Source: Streptococcus pseudopneumoniae (lineage in GTDB: Bacteria; Bacillota; Bacilli; Lactobacillales; Streptococcaceae). From it: a stretch of DNA of 41,401 nucleotides. The translations under genes were made by a program, and so were the position numbers. Positions 9,909 through 16,627 of this stretch are shown one piece after another. The first letter of the stretch is position 1, and every line of letters starts with the position of its first letter. A model generated the notes under the pieces. It did not search any database and was not told where the DNA came from. It worked only from the letters and a program-made list of their open reading frames with translations. Where the stretch lies: the NCBI RefSeq assembly GCF_001074975.1, contig NZ_JUUO01000115.1, positions 1 to 41,401 of the forward strand, read 5' to 3'.

Positions 9909-10003
9909 AAATCAAAAAGCAAACTAGGAAGCTAGCCGCAAGCTGTACTTGAGTACGGTAAGGCTACGCTGACGTGGTTTGAATTTGATTTTCGAAGAGT
10001 ATT
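9898..10003 (-). repeat. Short BOX element (boxA-boxC, no boxB) fused to a gene end
   Basis: On the plus strand it starts with TATACTCAATGAAAATC (boxC edge) and ends with TTCGAAGAGTATTA (boxA edge), joined through GTACTTGAGTACGG. It begins inside the acyltransferase reading frame and supplies the stop codon. Confidence 0.85.
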
Positions 10004-10017
10004 AAATAAATACAACA

Positions 10018-10045
10018 ATCCCTTGGCATGTGCCAAGGGATAAAT
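10018..10045 (-). terminator. Hairpin after the esterase gene
   Basis: A perfect 9-bp stem CCCTTGGCA/TGCCAAGGG (10020-10039) with a two-base loop lies just beyond the esterase stop. The T tract on the minus strand is poor (ATTGTTGTATTT), so termination may be partial. Confidence 0.55.
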
Positions 10046-10048
10046 CTT

Positions 10049-10741
10049 TTATTCGATTTTCCATTTTTGGGCCAACCAGCTGGAAAAAGCTAGAAATCGC
10101 TCAGCTACTTGTTCATGGTGTCCATAAGGATCAAAGACAAACTGGCCGTTCGGATAGCATTTCTGAAGACTGGTATGGATCTGCTCAGCATAGGCTGGTG
10201 CTTGAGCCAAGCGATTGGTATGATGGGCTCCTTCTGTTTGACCATTCTGTAAATACAGCAAACAGTCTAGATTTTTCACTGTCTCTGCCTTGCAGTAAGT
10301 CACAAAATCAGGATACCAAAAGGAACCGCAGATTGAAAAGACACAGGAGACCTTGTCAAAGCTGAAAAGACTGTAGACTGTCGCCAAACCACCTAGTGAG
10401 TAACCTCCATAGGCAAGGCGATTTTTGTCCAGGCGATAAAGCGACTGCAACTTGTCTAAAAGACCTCCAAATAAATGATCATGATAGGCTGTTGCCTGAC
10501 CGCCAAAATCTGGAAATTCATCTCTCAGAGCAGCTGCCTTCCAGGGCGTGTAGTCGTCTAGGCGATTTTTAGAGGTCAAGCCCACTAAAATCACAGATTC
10601 GGAAAGGGAAGATAGAAAATCCAAGTTTCCATCATTCAATAAAATAGCCGGATAGGTTTGATTGGGATCATAGTTAGAAGGAAGGCTGATTTTGACTTGA
10701 ATTTCTTCCCAATCAAACTCATTATTTATTGATAAAATCAT
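10049..10741 (-). CDS. Alpha/beta hydrolase esterase (IroE/Fes-like), last gene of an iron-type ABC operon
   Basis: Esterase of the PF00756 class, intracellular because no signal peptide is seen. The nucleophile motif is GGYSLGGLA (Ser in GxSxG) and the catalytic His is probably in YGHHEQ near the C-terminus. The ATG at 10741 gives 230 residues and lies inside the 3' end of the binding-protein gene, so translation is coupled; a TTG at 10762 is an alternative. Because it is the last gene of a FecB-CD-E-type uptake operon, I infer that it hydrolyses an imported ferric siderophore (or similar ester) to free iron, as IroE/Fes do elsewhere. A lipid or drug esterase role cannot be excluded. Confidence 0.8.
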   Translation of the reverse strand: MILSINNEFDWEEIQVKISLPSNYDPNQTYPAILLNDGNLDFLSSLSESVILVGLTSKNRLDDYTPWKAAALRDEFPDFGGQATAYHDHLFGGLLDKLQSLYRLDKNRLAYGGYSLGGLATVYSLFSFDKVSCVFSICGSFWYPDFVTYCKAETVKNLDCLLYLQNGQTEGAHHTNRLAQAPAYAEQIHTSLQKCYPNGQFVFDPYGHHEQVAERFLAFSSWLAQKWKIE

Positions 10742-11732
10742 TGATTTTTTCAAGGGAATCAATCACTGCTGGACCATAGTCCATCAATTCATCGTAAGAG
10801 ATGGTCATGATTTTTTGATTCTTAATAGCAGGAACGCTTTCCAAAACAGCATTTGCCTTCATCAACTCTACTGCTTTTTCATCCAATTTTTTATTGCGGT
10901 CGCTAGTTACATAGATAATCAATTCAGGATCCATTGACACAAGATTTTCCAAGGTCAAGCCTGATGTCCCCGTGGCAACGTTTGTATAACCAAGTTGGTT
11001 CAGCAAACTTTCTTGCAAAGCAGACTTGTAGGCACCGAAGGTTTGATCATTATATGCAACCATAATCAAAGCCTTTTTCTTTTCACCTTGGCTTACTGGA
11101 TTTGCTTTCTTAACAGCGTCAATTTTAGTTTGTAATTGAGCTGCGTATTCATTAGCCTTATCCTGAACATTAAAAATCATTCCAAGATTTTTAACATCTT
11201 CTACGATATTCCCCAAATCTTGCTGAATCGTTGAGAGAGAAGCTTTTTGCGTATAAACTGGGATTTTGTTTTCATTCCAAGTGCTAACTGTCCCCAAGGA
11301 TTTTTCAGAAAACATCATGTTTCGACCCATCACAGCGTCTGGCTCATAAGAAAGGACTGTCTCTTGTGAGACTGTTTTTTTATCCCCAATTTGAGGAATA
11401 GTCGCAATCGCGTCCTTGTATTTGTCCGTCACAGCATTGTCTGGATTGAGCATGCCAGCAATTTTATCCTTCAACCCCAACTCCAATAAGATTTCCGTGG
11501 TTGAAAGATTGTTGGTGATAACTTTTTCAGGTGCCTTGTCAAAGACTTGTTCGACTTCATTTCCCTTAGCATCATAAGTTTTGACCGTTAGCGGATAAGT
11601 CGTCTCTGCGCTTGCCTTTTGACTTGTTTCTGTGCTAGACTGTGTGGTAGTTTTTTCTGTAGTAGTGTTACCACAAGCTGCCAAAGTTAAGGTAGCTACT
11701 GTTACCAGTAAAATGCTTAGTGTTTTTTTCAT
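10722..11732 (-). CDS. Substrate-binding lipoprotein of an iron/siderophore-type ABC transporter (FecB/TroA-like fold)
   Basis: Secreted lipoprotein with lipobox LTLAAC (Cys20), followed by a Thr/Ser-rich tether and a two-lobed periplasmic-binding-protein class III domain. Family features are ITNNLSTTEILLELGL near residue 90, GDKKTVSQETVLSYEPDAV, and ENLVSMDPELIIYV in the second lobe. The ligand is unknown; the partners (FecCD permease, FecE ATPase, esterase) suggest a ferric siderophore or haem-like complex. At 336 residues it is full length. It starts 19 bases after the ATPase gene and overlaps the esterase start, so all four genes form one operon. Confidence 0.87.
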   Translation of the reverse strand: MKKTLSILLVTVATLTLAACGNTTTEKTTTQSSTETSQKASAETTYPLTVKTYDAKGNEVEQVFDKAPEKVITNNLSTTEILLELGLKDKIAGMLNPDNAVTDKYKDAIATIPQIGDKKTVSQETVLSYEPDAVMGRNMMFSEKSLGTVSTWNENKIPVYTQKASLSTIQQDLGNIVEDVKNLGMIFNVQDKANEYAAQLQTKIDAVKKANPVSQGEKKKALIMVAYNDQTFGAYKSALQESLLNQLGYTNVATGTSGLTLENLVSMDPELIIYVTSDRNKKLDEKAVELMKANAVLESVPAIKNQKIMTISYDELMDYGPAVIDSLEKINDFINK

Positions 11733-11751
11733 CTTATTTTCCTTTTCATTC

Positions 11752-12507
11752 TTATAAATAGTGAATCATAGCTTGCTGATCCTCGGTCCAAGTCACCTGA
11801 CTTTGCACTCCGTATACAGTTTGCAATGACTCAGGGGTGATGGTCTCCTTTGGAGTCCCTTGGTAAAGGATTTCCCCCTCTTTCATCAGATAGAGATAAT
11901 CCGAATAGCGACAAGCAAGTTGAATATCATGTAGGACAGCTAGAACATTGACCTTGAGATTCTTCACAATGGCCAACAAGTCTAGCTGATACTTGATATC
12001 CAGGTGATTGGTTGGTTCGTCAAGGAGCAAGAGAGTCGGTTCTTGCACCAAGGCGCGAGCTAGTAAGACTCGCTGTTTCTCTCCCCCTGACAGAGACGAA
12101 TAGAGACGAGTTTTCTTCTCAAGCATATCCACCTTAACGAGGGCATCTTGAACGAGTGTAAAATCCCTTTCCTTTTCCTTCTGTAAAAAAGAGAGGTGGG
12201 GAGTTCTTCCCAGCAAGACGATTTCTTCAACTGTACAATCAAACTGCAGCTGGTTAAACTGGGTCACAACTGCCATTTGCTTGGCTGTTTCTTTGAGCGT
12301 CCATTGTTCCAGAGGCTTTCCATCTAGGCTTATCAATCCTTTGTCCGCCTTTTCCTGACGATAGAGGAGTTTAAGTAGACTGGTTTTCCCGCTTCCATTT
12401 GGTCCTAATATCGTGTGAAATTGATTCCCTTCAACCTTAAGAGAGACTCCTTTGAGGATTTTTTTCTCTCCTAGTCCAAAATGGATATCCTGACAAATCA
12501 AGTCCAT
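11752..12507 (-). CDS. ABC transporter ATP-binding protein, FecE/FepC type
   Basis: 251-residue nucleotide-binding subunit that powers import. It has Walker A GPNGSGKT (residues 35-42), a Q loop at VTQFNQ, signature LSGGEKQRV, Walker B LLLLDEPTNHLD and the switch His in LHDIQLA. This is the class that pairs with FecCD permeases. It starts one base after the permease stop (TGATATG), showing tight coupling. Specificity comes from the binding protein. Confidence 0.92.
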   Translation of the reverse strand: MDLICQDIHFGLGEKKILKGVSLKVEGNQFHTILGPNGSGKTSLLKLLYRQEKADKGLISLDGKPLEQWTLKETAKQMAVVTQFNQLQFDCTVEEIVLLGRTPHLSFLQKEKERDFTLVQDALVKVDMLEKKTRLYSSLSGGEKQRVLLARALVQEPTLLLLDEPTNHLDIKYQLDLLAIVKNLKVNVLAVLHDIQLACRYSDYLYLMKEGEILYQGTPKETITPESLQTVYGVQSQVTWTEDQQAMIHYL

Positions 12508-12508
12508 A

Positions 12509-13555
12509 TCAGACCCTCACCTCCCTTCTCCTACCTCCAACAATGTAGATAAAGAAGGGAGCACCTACTAAGGCTGTGAAAATACCAATAGGCAACTCAG
12601 CATTTGGAATGATGATACGAGAGAGTACGTCTGCCCAGATGACAAAGAGGGCACCCAGCAAGGTTGCAACAGGAAAAAGTCTCCTGTAATTCGTTCCTAC
12701 TAACCCTCGAGCTAAATGTGGAGTAATCAGACCGACAAATCCAATAATCCCACAGGTTGCCACTAAGACTGCTGTCAGCACAGCCACCATGGTCACATAA
12801 AGATACCAATAAAAGCGTAAGGGAATCCCCAAAGTTAAAGCAGCCTCATCTCCCATCATCATCGCATTGAAAACACGATACTGAGTAGCGAAAAATAGAA
12901 AGGCTATTCCTACTACTATAGTTGGCAGAACCAAGTCTGCCCAGGAAGTCCCAGCAAGCGAACCCATGGTCCAAAACTTAATGGTCATCACACTGTCCGC
13001 ATTAGCGCCAACTGAGATAATAAAGTTTGAAAAAGCCAGAAAGAGAGCGTTGACCACCGTTCCTGATAAGATCAGACTAGAAGTCGTCATCCTTCCCTGC
13101 ATAGAGGCAATGATGAGAACAGCAATTGTTGCCAAGATAGCTCCAAGAAAAGCTCCAAGGCTAATCATCACTTTTAAACCAAGAATGATGCTCAAGGTTG
13201 CCCCTAAAGTTGCACCCGCAGAGATTCCTAAGACATAAGGTTCTGCGATAGGATTGTTCACTGTAGACTGCATCACGCTACCACACATAGAAAGGCCTGC
13301 TCCTACTATCAGACCTAACAATACTCGAGGGAATCTCATGTTCCATACAATGGCAAGAGTAGACTTGGAAACCTCTCCTATCTCAAGAGGAAATCCCAAC
13401 CTGCTCAAAATAATCCGATAGGTATCTCCTAGATCAATTGCAACAGATCCCATTGAAACTGCTAGAAAGAGAGAAATCCCTAAAATACCTAGCAAAACAA
13501 CTAAAAGTAACACAAATTGCTGGTCTTGTCGGCTTCCAGAAAATTTGGAAAGCAT
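12509..13555 (-). CDS. FecCD-family ABC transporter permease
   Basis: 348-residue membrane protein with about nine or ten hydrophobic helices and the family's typical segments MRFPRVLLGLIVGAGLS, GSVMQSTVNNPIAEPYVLG and GFVGLITPHLARGLVG, the last being the ATPase-coupling region. It is the only permease in the operon, so a homodimer is expected, as for BtuC-like importers. The ATG at 13555 follows AAAGGAGG. It is the first gene of the operon and has its own promoter. Confidence 0.92.
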   Translation of the reverse strand: MLSKFSGSRQDQQFVLLLVVLLGILGISLFLAVSMGSVAIDLGDTYRIILSRLGFPLEIGEVSKSTLAIVWNMRFPRVLLGLIVGAGLSMCGSVMQSTVNNPIAEPYVLGISAGATLGATLSIILGLKVMISLGAFLGAILATIAVLIIASMQGRMTTSSLILSGTVVNALFLAFSNFIISVGANADSVMTIKFWTMGSLAGTSWADLVLPTIVVGIAFLFFATQYRVFNAMMMGDEAALTLGIPLRFYWYLYVTMVAVLTAVLVATCGIIGFVGLITPHLARGLVGTNYRRLFPVATLLGALFVIWADVLSRIIIPNAELPIGIFTALVGAPFFIYIVGGRRREVRV

Positions 13556-13604
13556 GCAAACCTCCTTTGATAGAATCTTAAAAATTTAGAAAATTCTCAT
13601 GAAA

Positions 13605-13633
13605 AGTATACCATATTTTCAACAATGGAACAA
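13605..13633 (-). promoter_or_regulatory. Promoter of the FecCD/FecE/FecB/esterase operon
   Basis: On the minus strand: TTGTTC, 17 bases, TATACT (13605-13610). It lies about 50 bases upstream of the permease ATG. I did not see a clear Fur or MntR/PsaR dyad over it, so the metal response is open. Confidence 0.7.
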
Positions 13634-13722
13634 GATGAGAAAAATAAATATAGTTGGTCTTACAGTGCTAATAATCGTAACCGAAGATTATACTTGAGTA
13701 TATCGAGATAAGGTGACAACAT

Positions 13723-13748
13723 AAAAAGCCCTCTGAAAATCAGAGAGC
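13723..13748 (-). terminator. Rho-independent terminator of cadD (part of a duplicated repeat)
   Basis: On the minus strand GCTCTCTGA/TCAGAGGGC pairs around TTT and is followed by a T run. The hairpin and about 25 bases beside it (13723-13773) recur in direct orientation at 14700-14750. Confidence 0.85.
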
Positions 13749-13789
13749 CAATTTGAGCTCGGGATAAAATCCTAGTGAAACAAAAAAAT

Positions 13790-14410
13790 CTACACGGTCA
13801 GAAAAGTCTCTATCGTGCCATTTTCATACATGATGTATAGTCCAAGTAGAATGAATACTAAGGGCACAATGATTCGCTCGTATTTTTCAATTGTCTCGAA
13901 TATTAAGGGAATAGAGGATAACACCCGACTAATCTCGCATAAGATAATTATGCCGATTACAAACACAAGCAAGGCCACGAGGGTCTGTGACCAATCTAAT
14001 GAAGCAAAATAAGGTATATAGATACCTAAATTATCTCCGCCAGACGCAATTGTCAGCAATGTAACTGTCCAAAACAGTTGATTTGCCTTGCTTTGTTCTA
14101 ATCTTTCAATAATTTCTTCCTCTTCTTCCTCTTCTTCCTCACCTTCTCCAATAATTGCAAAGCGAATCCCTAAATAGATAGGGATTAAACCAAGCAATCC
14201 AACCATCCATTCTTCAGGCACGAAATTAACGACATAAGCAGCAACTAAACTCGCCCCTACAAGTAAGCCTGTGCCTAGATATTGCCCCGCATAAATATGC
14301 CATTTTTGTTTATTCTGTGATAGCTGTGCAAATAAAATAATTAAAATAATTAAATAATCGATACTGGTGGAAATATAAACACCAATAGCAGATATGATTG
14401 TCTGTCCCAT
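13790..14410 (-). CDS. cadD: CadD-family cadmium resistance transporter
   Basis: Membrane protein of the CadD family (LysE superfamily), linked to cadmium and sometimes zinc tolerance. The 206-residue protein has about six hydrophobic segments. The start MGQTIISAIGVYISTSID carries the family's membrane-buried acidic residue, and the loop near residues 88-105 holds an unbroken run of Glu that could bind metal. The ATG is preceded by AGGAGG. No cadC/cadX-type ArsR regulator lies beside it; instead a long leader that can fold lies upstream. Physiological ion is inferred from the family only. Confidence 0.88.
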   Translation of the reverse strand: MGQTIISAIGVYISTSIDYLIILIILFAQLSQNKQKWHIYAGQYLGTGLLVGASLVAAYVVNFVPEEWMVGLLGLIPIYLGIRFAIIGEGEEEEEEEEEIIERLEQSKANQLFWTVTLLTIASGGDNLGIYIPYFASLDWSQTLVALLVFVIGIIILCEISRVLSSIPLIFETIEKYERIIVPLVFILLGLYIMYENGTIETFLTV

Positions 14411-14570
14411 AAAAACCTCCTGTATTAGTCAGTAATAAATCAGCAGATTTTAGGAGAGCACAGACACATTAATTTAGCTATCGCTAGTGGGTAATGTCGA
14501 ACGTAGGAAAGCATTTTACTCCTCCTCAAAATGTAGTTACAAAGTAATTTCTCACTGGAATTCGGTGATT
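14411..14570 (-). promoter_or_regulatory. Structured 5' leader of cadD (candidate riboswitch or attenuator)
   Basis: Read on the minus strand, a segment ATTTTGAGGAGGAGTAAAA (about 14515-14533) can pair with CTCTCCTAAAAT (about 14444-14455), closing an internal domain of about 60 bases. The GAGGAGGAGTA strand loosely resembles the first conserved strand of the manganese yybP-ykoY riboswitch, but I cannot recognise its second conserved strand, so this is a suggestion only. Confidence 0.35.
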
Positions 14571-14578
14571 ACTTCCAT

Positions 14579-14604
14579 GTAAAGTATAACACACTATACT
14601 TTAC
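14579..14604. promoter_or_regulatory. 10-bp inverted repeat upstream of cadD (possible operator)
   Basis: GTAAAGTATA and TATACTTTAC are perfect arms separated by ACACAC. A further half-site, GTAAAGTGTG, follows at about 14608. The place and symmetry fit a dimeric repressor site, but the regulator is unknown. Confidence 0.45.
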
Positions 14605-14698
14605 TTCGTAAAGTGTGGGCTCTCCGAGGGGTCTTGCAAACAGCTGATACCATTTGAGTTTTTGTAGTCTCCAAAATTGTGACCGATAAAACCTCAAT

Positions 14699-14725
14699 AA
14701 AAAAGCCCTCTGAAAATCAGAGAGC
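14699..14725 (-). terminator. Second copy of the cadD-type terminator repeat
   Basis: Same hairpin as at 13728-13748 with six T residues on the minus strand. It is part of the 14700-14750 direct repeat. It stands between rpsO and cadD and would insulate cadD from rpsO transcription. Confidence 0.8.
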
Positions 14726-14753
14726 TGACTTGAGCTCTGTCTAAAATCCATAC

Positions 14754-14781
14754 AAAAAAGCTACCCAATTTAGAGTAGCTT
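14754..14781 (-). terminator. Rho-independent terminator downstream of rpsO
   Basis: On the minus strand AAGCTAC/GTAGCTT forms a stem with a loop of about ten bases, followed by a T run. Between it and the rpsO stop (14782-14913) I see no gene. Confidence 0.8.
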
Positions 14782-14913
14782 CATTATCAAGATATGCTCA
14801 ATTGAACACGGCCTAAGCACTTGGCAAAAAAGATAGAACCTCCTAGAAACTGAAGTTTCTTCGTCAATTTTCCTATTTTTGCTTTGTGCTTTTGACGGCC
14901 TTTGTATCTTGAA

Positions 14914-15183
14914 TTAGCGACGAAGTCCTAGAGAGTTGATCAACTCACGGTAACGGTTAACGTCGTTTTTACGCAAGTATGCAAGCAAGTTACGACGGCG
15001 ACCGATTTTTTTCATCAATCCACGGTAAGTAGCGTGGTCTTTTTTGTGTTGTTTGATGTGTTCGTTAAGGTGGTTGATTTCCCAAGTAAGGACAGCAACT
15101 TGAACCTCTACTGAACCTGTATCACCTTCGTGACGTGCATATTGTGCGATGATTTCATTTTTTTTCTCTTTTGAGATTGCCAT
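14914..15183 (-). CDS. rpsO: 30S ribosomal protein S15 (uS15)
   Basis: The 89-residue protein is the usual length and carries the conserved blocks [29 protein letters not shown] and [10 protein letters not shown], which bind 16S rRNA and help nucleate the 30S platform. It has its own promoter and an 85-base leader with a short hairpin, where S15 autoregulation would act. Monocistronic. Confidence 0.98.
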   Translation of the reverse strand: MAISKEKKNEIIAQYARHEGDTGSVEVQVAVLTWEINHLNEHIKQHKKDHATYRGLMKKIGRRRNLLAYLRKNDVNRYRELINSLGLRR

Positions 15184-15273
15184 GATGTTTCTCCTTTTTA
15201 TTTGGCTTCATCCGAGTGACAGGTTGGCATGCCTGTAACCAAGAAGAAGTTATTTGTCTTTACGACAATCCTT

Positions 15274-15302
15274 ATTCTACCAAGATTTGAATTTCCTGTC
15301 AA
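15274..15302 (-). promoter_or_regulatory. Promoter of rpsO
   Basis: On the minus strand: TTGACA (15297-15302), 17 bases, TAGAAT (15274-15279). The leader then contains the hairpin ACAGG-CATGCCAA-CCTGT (about 15220-15240) and AAGGAG before the ATG, consistent with post-transcriptional control by S15. Confidence 0.8.
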
Positions 15303-15323
15303 ACATTAATACTCTCATAAATA

Positions 15324-15500
15324 CTATTTTTCAAGTAAAGATATACGTTCTTTTATATGGTGACCTTTTTCAAGTTCATCTACCAATCCAATAGCATAAT
15401 CTACATAACTAATTTAGCTTATTCCTTTTCCATTAGTAGTAAAAATTTCTCCTGCTAGAATGTAGTTTCCTGTTTTTTCACCATCTGGAATAAAATCTAC
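15324..15500 (-). pseudogene. C-terminal remnant of an NAD(P)-binding (YwnB/SDR-like) protein
   Basis: Translation on the minus strand gives VDFIPDGEKTGNYILAGE, then IFTTNGKGIS, a stop, ISYVDYAIGLVDELEKG and a stop at 15324. This is the C-terminal signature of atypical SDR/NmrA-like NAD(P)-binding proteins (…AKGxSxISYxDYAxAMVDE). The N-terminal two-thirds are missing: the remnant runs into a boxA fragment. An in-frame TAA interrupts it. In other Firmicutes this family is often beside an Rrf2-type YwnA regulator; an Rrf2 gene lies 9 kb away here. Confidence 0.7.
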
Positions 15501-15504
15501 AGCT

Positions 15505-15556
15505 ATCTACGGCAAGGCGAAGCTGACGTGGTTGAAGAGATTTTAGAAGAGTATAA
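15505..15556 (-). repeat. Solitary boxA fragment of a BOX element
   Basis: ATCTACGGCAAGGCGAAG, GACGTGGTTGAAGAG and AGAAGAGTATA match boxA with small losses. No boxB or boxC is attached. It separates the SDR remnant from a second possible remnant (minus strand, about 15556-15657) that reads as a basic stretch and one membrane segment (NLLTKMILLFTIITVSFTF) with no start codon. Otherwise 15557-15730 holds nothing I recognise. Confidence 0.75.
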
Positions 15557-15730
15557 AAAGTAAAACTAACTGTTATTATGGTGAAAAGAAGAATCATCTT
15601 TGTCAACAGATTTACTTTCTTTCTCTTTACTTCACTAACATAATTAAGATTGTCAATTTCTTATAAAGATTACCATATCTGATTGCCAACACCTTTCCAA
15701 CAAGGAAATTCAAAAAAATCTACAAATATC

Positions 15731-15758
15731 TTGAAAATTTTCACAATCATGCTATAAT
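15731..15758 (+). promoter_or_regulatory. Promoter of the thrS T-box transcript
   Basis: TTGAAA (15731-15736), 16 bases, TATAAT (15753-15758), a few bases before the T-box leader. Confidence 0.8.
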
Positions 15759-15775
15759 AATCCATAGAGACAAGT

Positions 15776-15976
15776 CACTTAGTCCCTTTCTACTAGAGAG
15801 TGCGTGGTTGCTGGAAACGCATAGGAAGCCTAAATTGATACTACTCTTGAGTTTTTTATGAAAACATAAAACGGTGGCCACGTTAGAGCCAATCAGAGGT
15901 GTCCCTCTCTTTCGAGGTACATAAATGAAGGTGGAACCACGTTGCGACGTCCTTTTTGGATGTCGCTTTTATTTTG
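15776..15976 (+). promoter_or_regulatory. T-box riboswitch (threonine) with terminator
   Basis: A tRNA-sensing leader with the T-box sequence AGGTGGAACCACG (15929-15941), an AGAGAGTGCG element in stem I, and overlapping ACT threonine codons (15840-15845) in the expected specifier place. The terminator stem GCGACGTCC (15944-15952) / GGATGTCGC (15958-15966) is followed by T residues, so uncharged tRNA-Thr should allow read-through into the kinase remnant and thrS. Confidence 0.92.
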
Positions 15977-15994
15977 TCAGAAGGAGGAAGAATG

Positions 15995-16617
15995 ATGCTT
16001 TATATGATTGGCGGATCGCCTTGTAGTGGAAAATCAACAATTGCCTCACTTCTTGTTAGACGGTATCAACTACTTCATATCAAACTGGATGATTTGATAG
16101 AAGAGATGATGAATCAAGCAAGTGCAGACTCACAGCCAATTTGCCTTCTTAGGCAGGATAGAAATCCAGAGCAAATCTGGATGAGAAATCCAGAAGAGAT
16201 GGCAGTTGAAGAATGGCGCTTTTATGAAGAGATTTTTCCTTATGTAAAATCTTACTTGATAAAAAATCAAGATAGACCTCTCTTGGTGGAGGGGGCAGGA
16301 CTTTTGCCTCACTTGATAAAGGAGCTTGAATGGCCAGTACCCTCTTATCTATGCTTGACTCCGACAGCTGATTTTCAAAAAAGCATTACATACAGAGGGA
16401 ATGGGTTCCTTATGTCTTAGAGGGTACAACCAACCCTGAACAAGCTTTTAAAAACTGGATGCAACGAGACATTCTTTTTGCTCAAATGGTTCGTAAGGAA
16501 GCGGTGAGATTAGGCTATCCTAGCCTCATAACAGATGGTAGTCAATCAGAGAAGCAAACTGCGGAAGAGGTTGCTCGGCTCTTAAAATTGTCCAACAAAA
16601 ATAGAATAAATATTTAA
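15995..16617 (+). pseudogene. P-loop kinase-like (AAA_33) protein, frameshifted at an A6 tract
   Basis: The start MLYMIGGSPCSGKSTIAS has a perfect Walker A (GGSPCSGKST), and the protein includes LLVEGAGLLP, typical of small nucleotide or antibiotic kinase-like P-loop proteins. The first frame stops at 16418-16420. If one A is added to the A6 run at 16377-16382, the reading continues KHYIQREWVPYVLEGT … to TAA at 16615-16617, giving about 207 residues. It lies between the T-box and thrS, ten bases before the thrS start, so it is cotranscribed. The ATG at 15995 is best placed for AGGAGG; 15992 also fits. Transcriptional slippage on the A run could restore some product; the natural substrate is unknown. 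Confidence 0.8.
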
Positions 16618-16627
16618 GGAGAACATC

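Noticed and set aside
9898..10003. Calling the short BOX copies (here and at 27351-27457) RUP elements
   Set aside because: They are of about RUP length, but their ends and cores match boxA and boxC. I kept BOX; a database comparison would settle it.
14444..14533. Firm assignment of the cadD leader to the yybP-ykoY manganese riboswitch
   Set aside because: Only one conserved strand looks similar; the second conserved strand and loop contacts could not be found by eye.
14569..14751. 60-codon minus-strand frame upstream of cadD
   Set aside because: It runs through a terminator and the inverted repeat, has no ribosome-binding site, and resembles no family.
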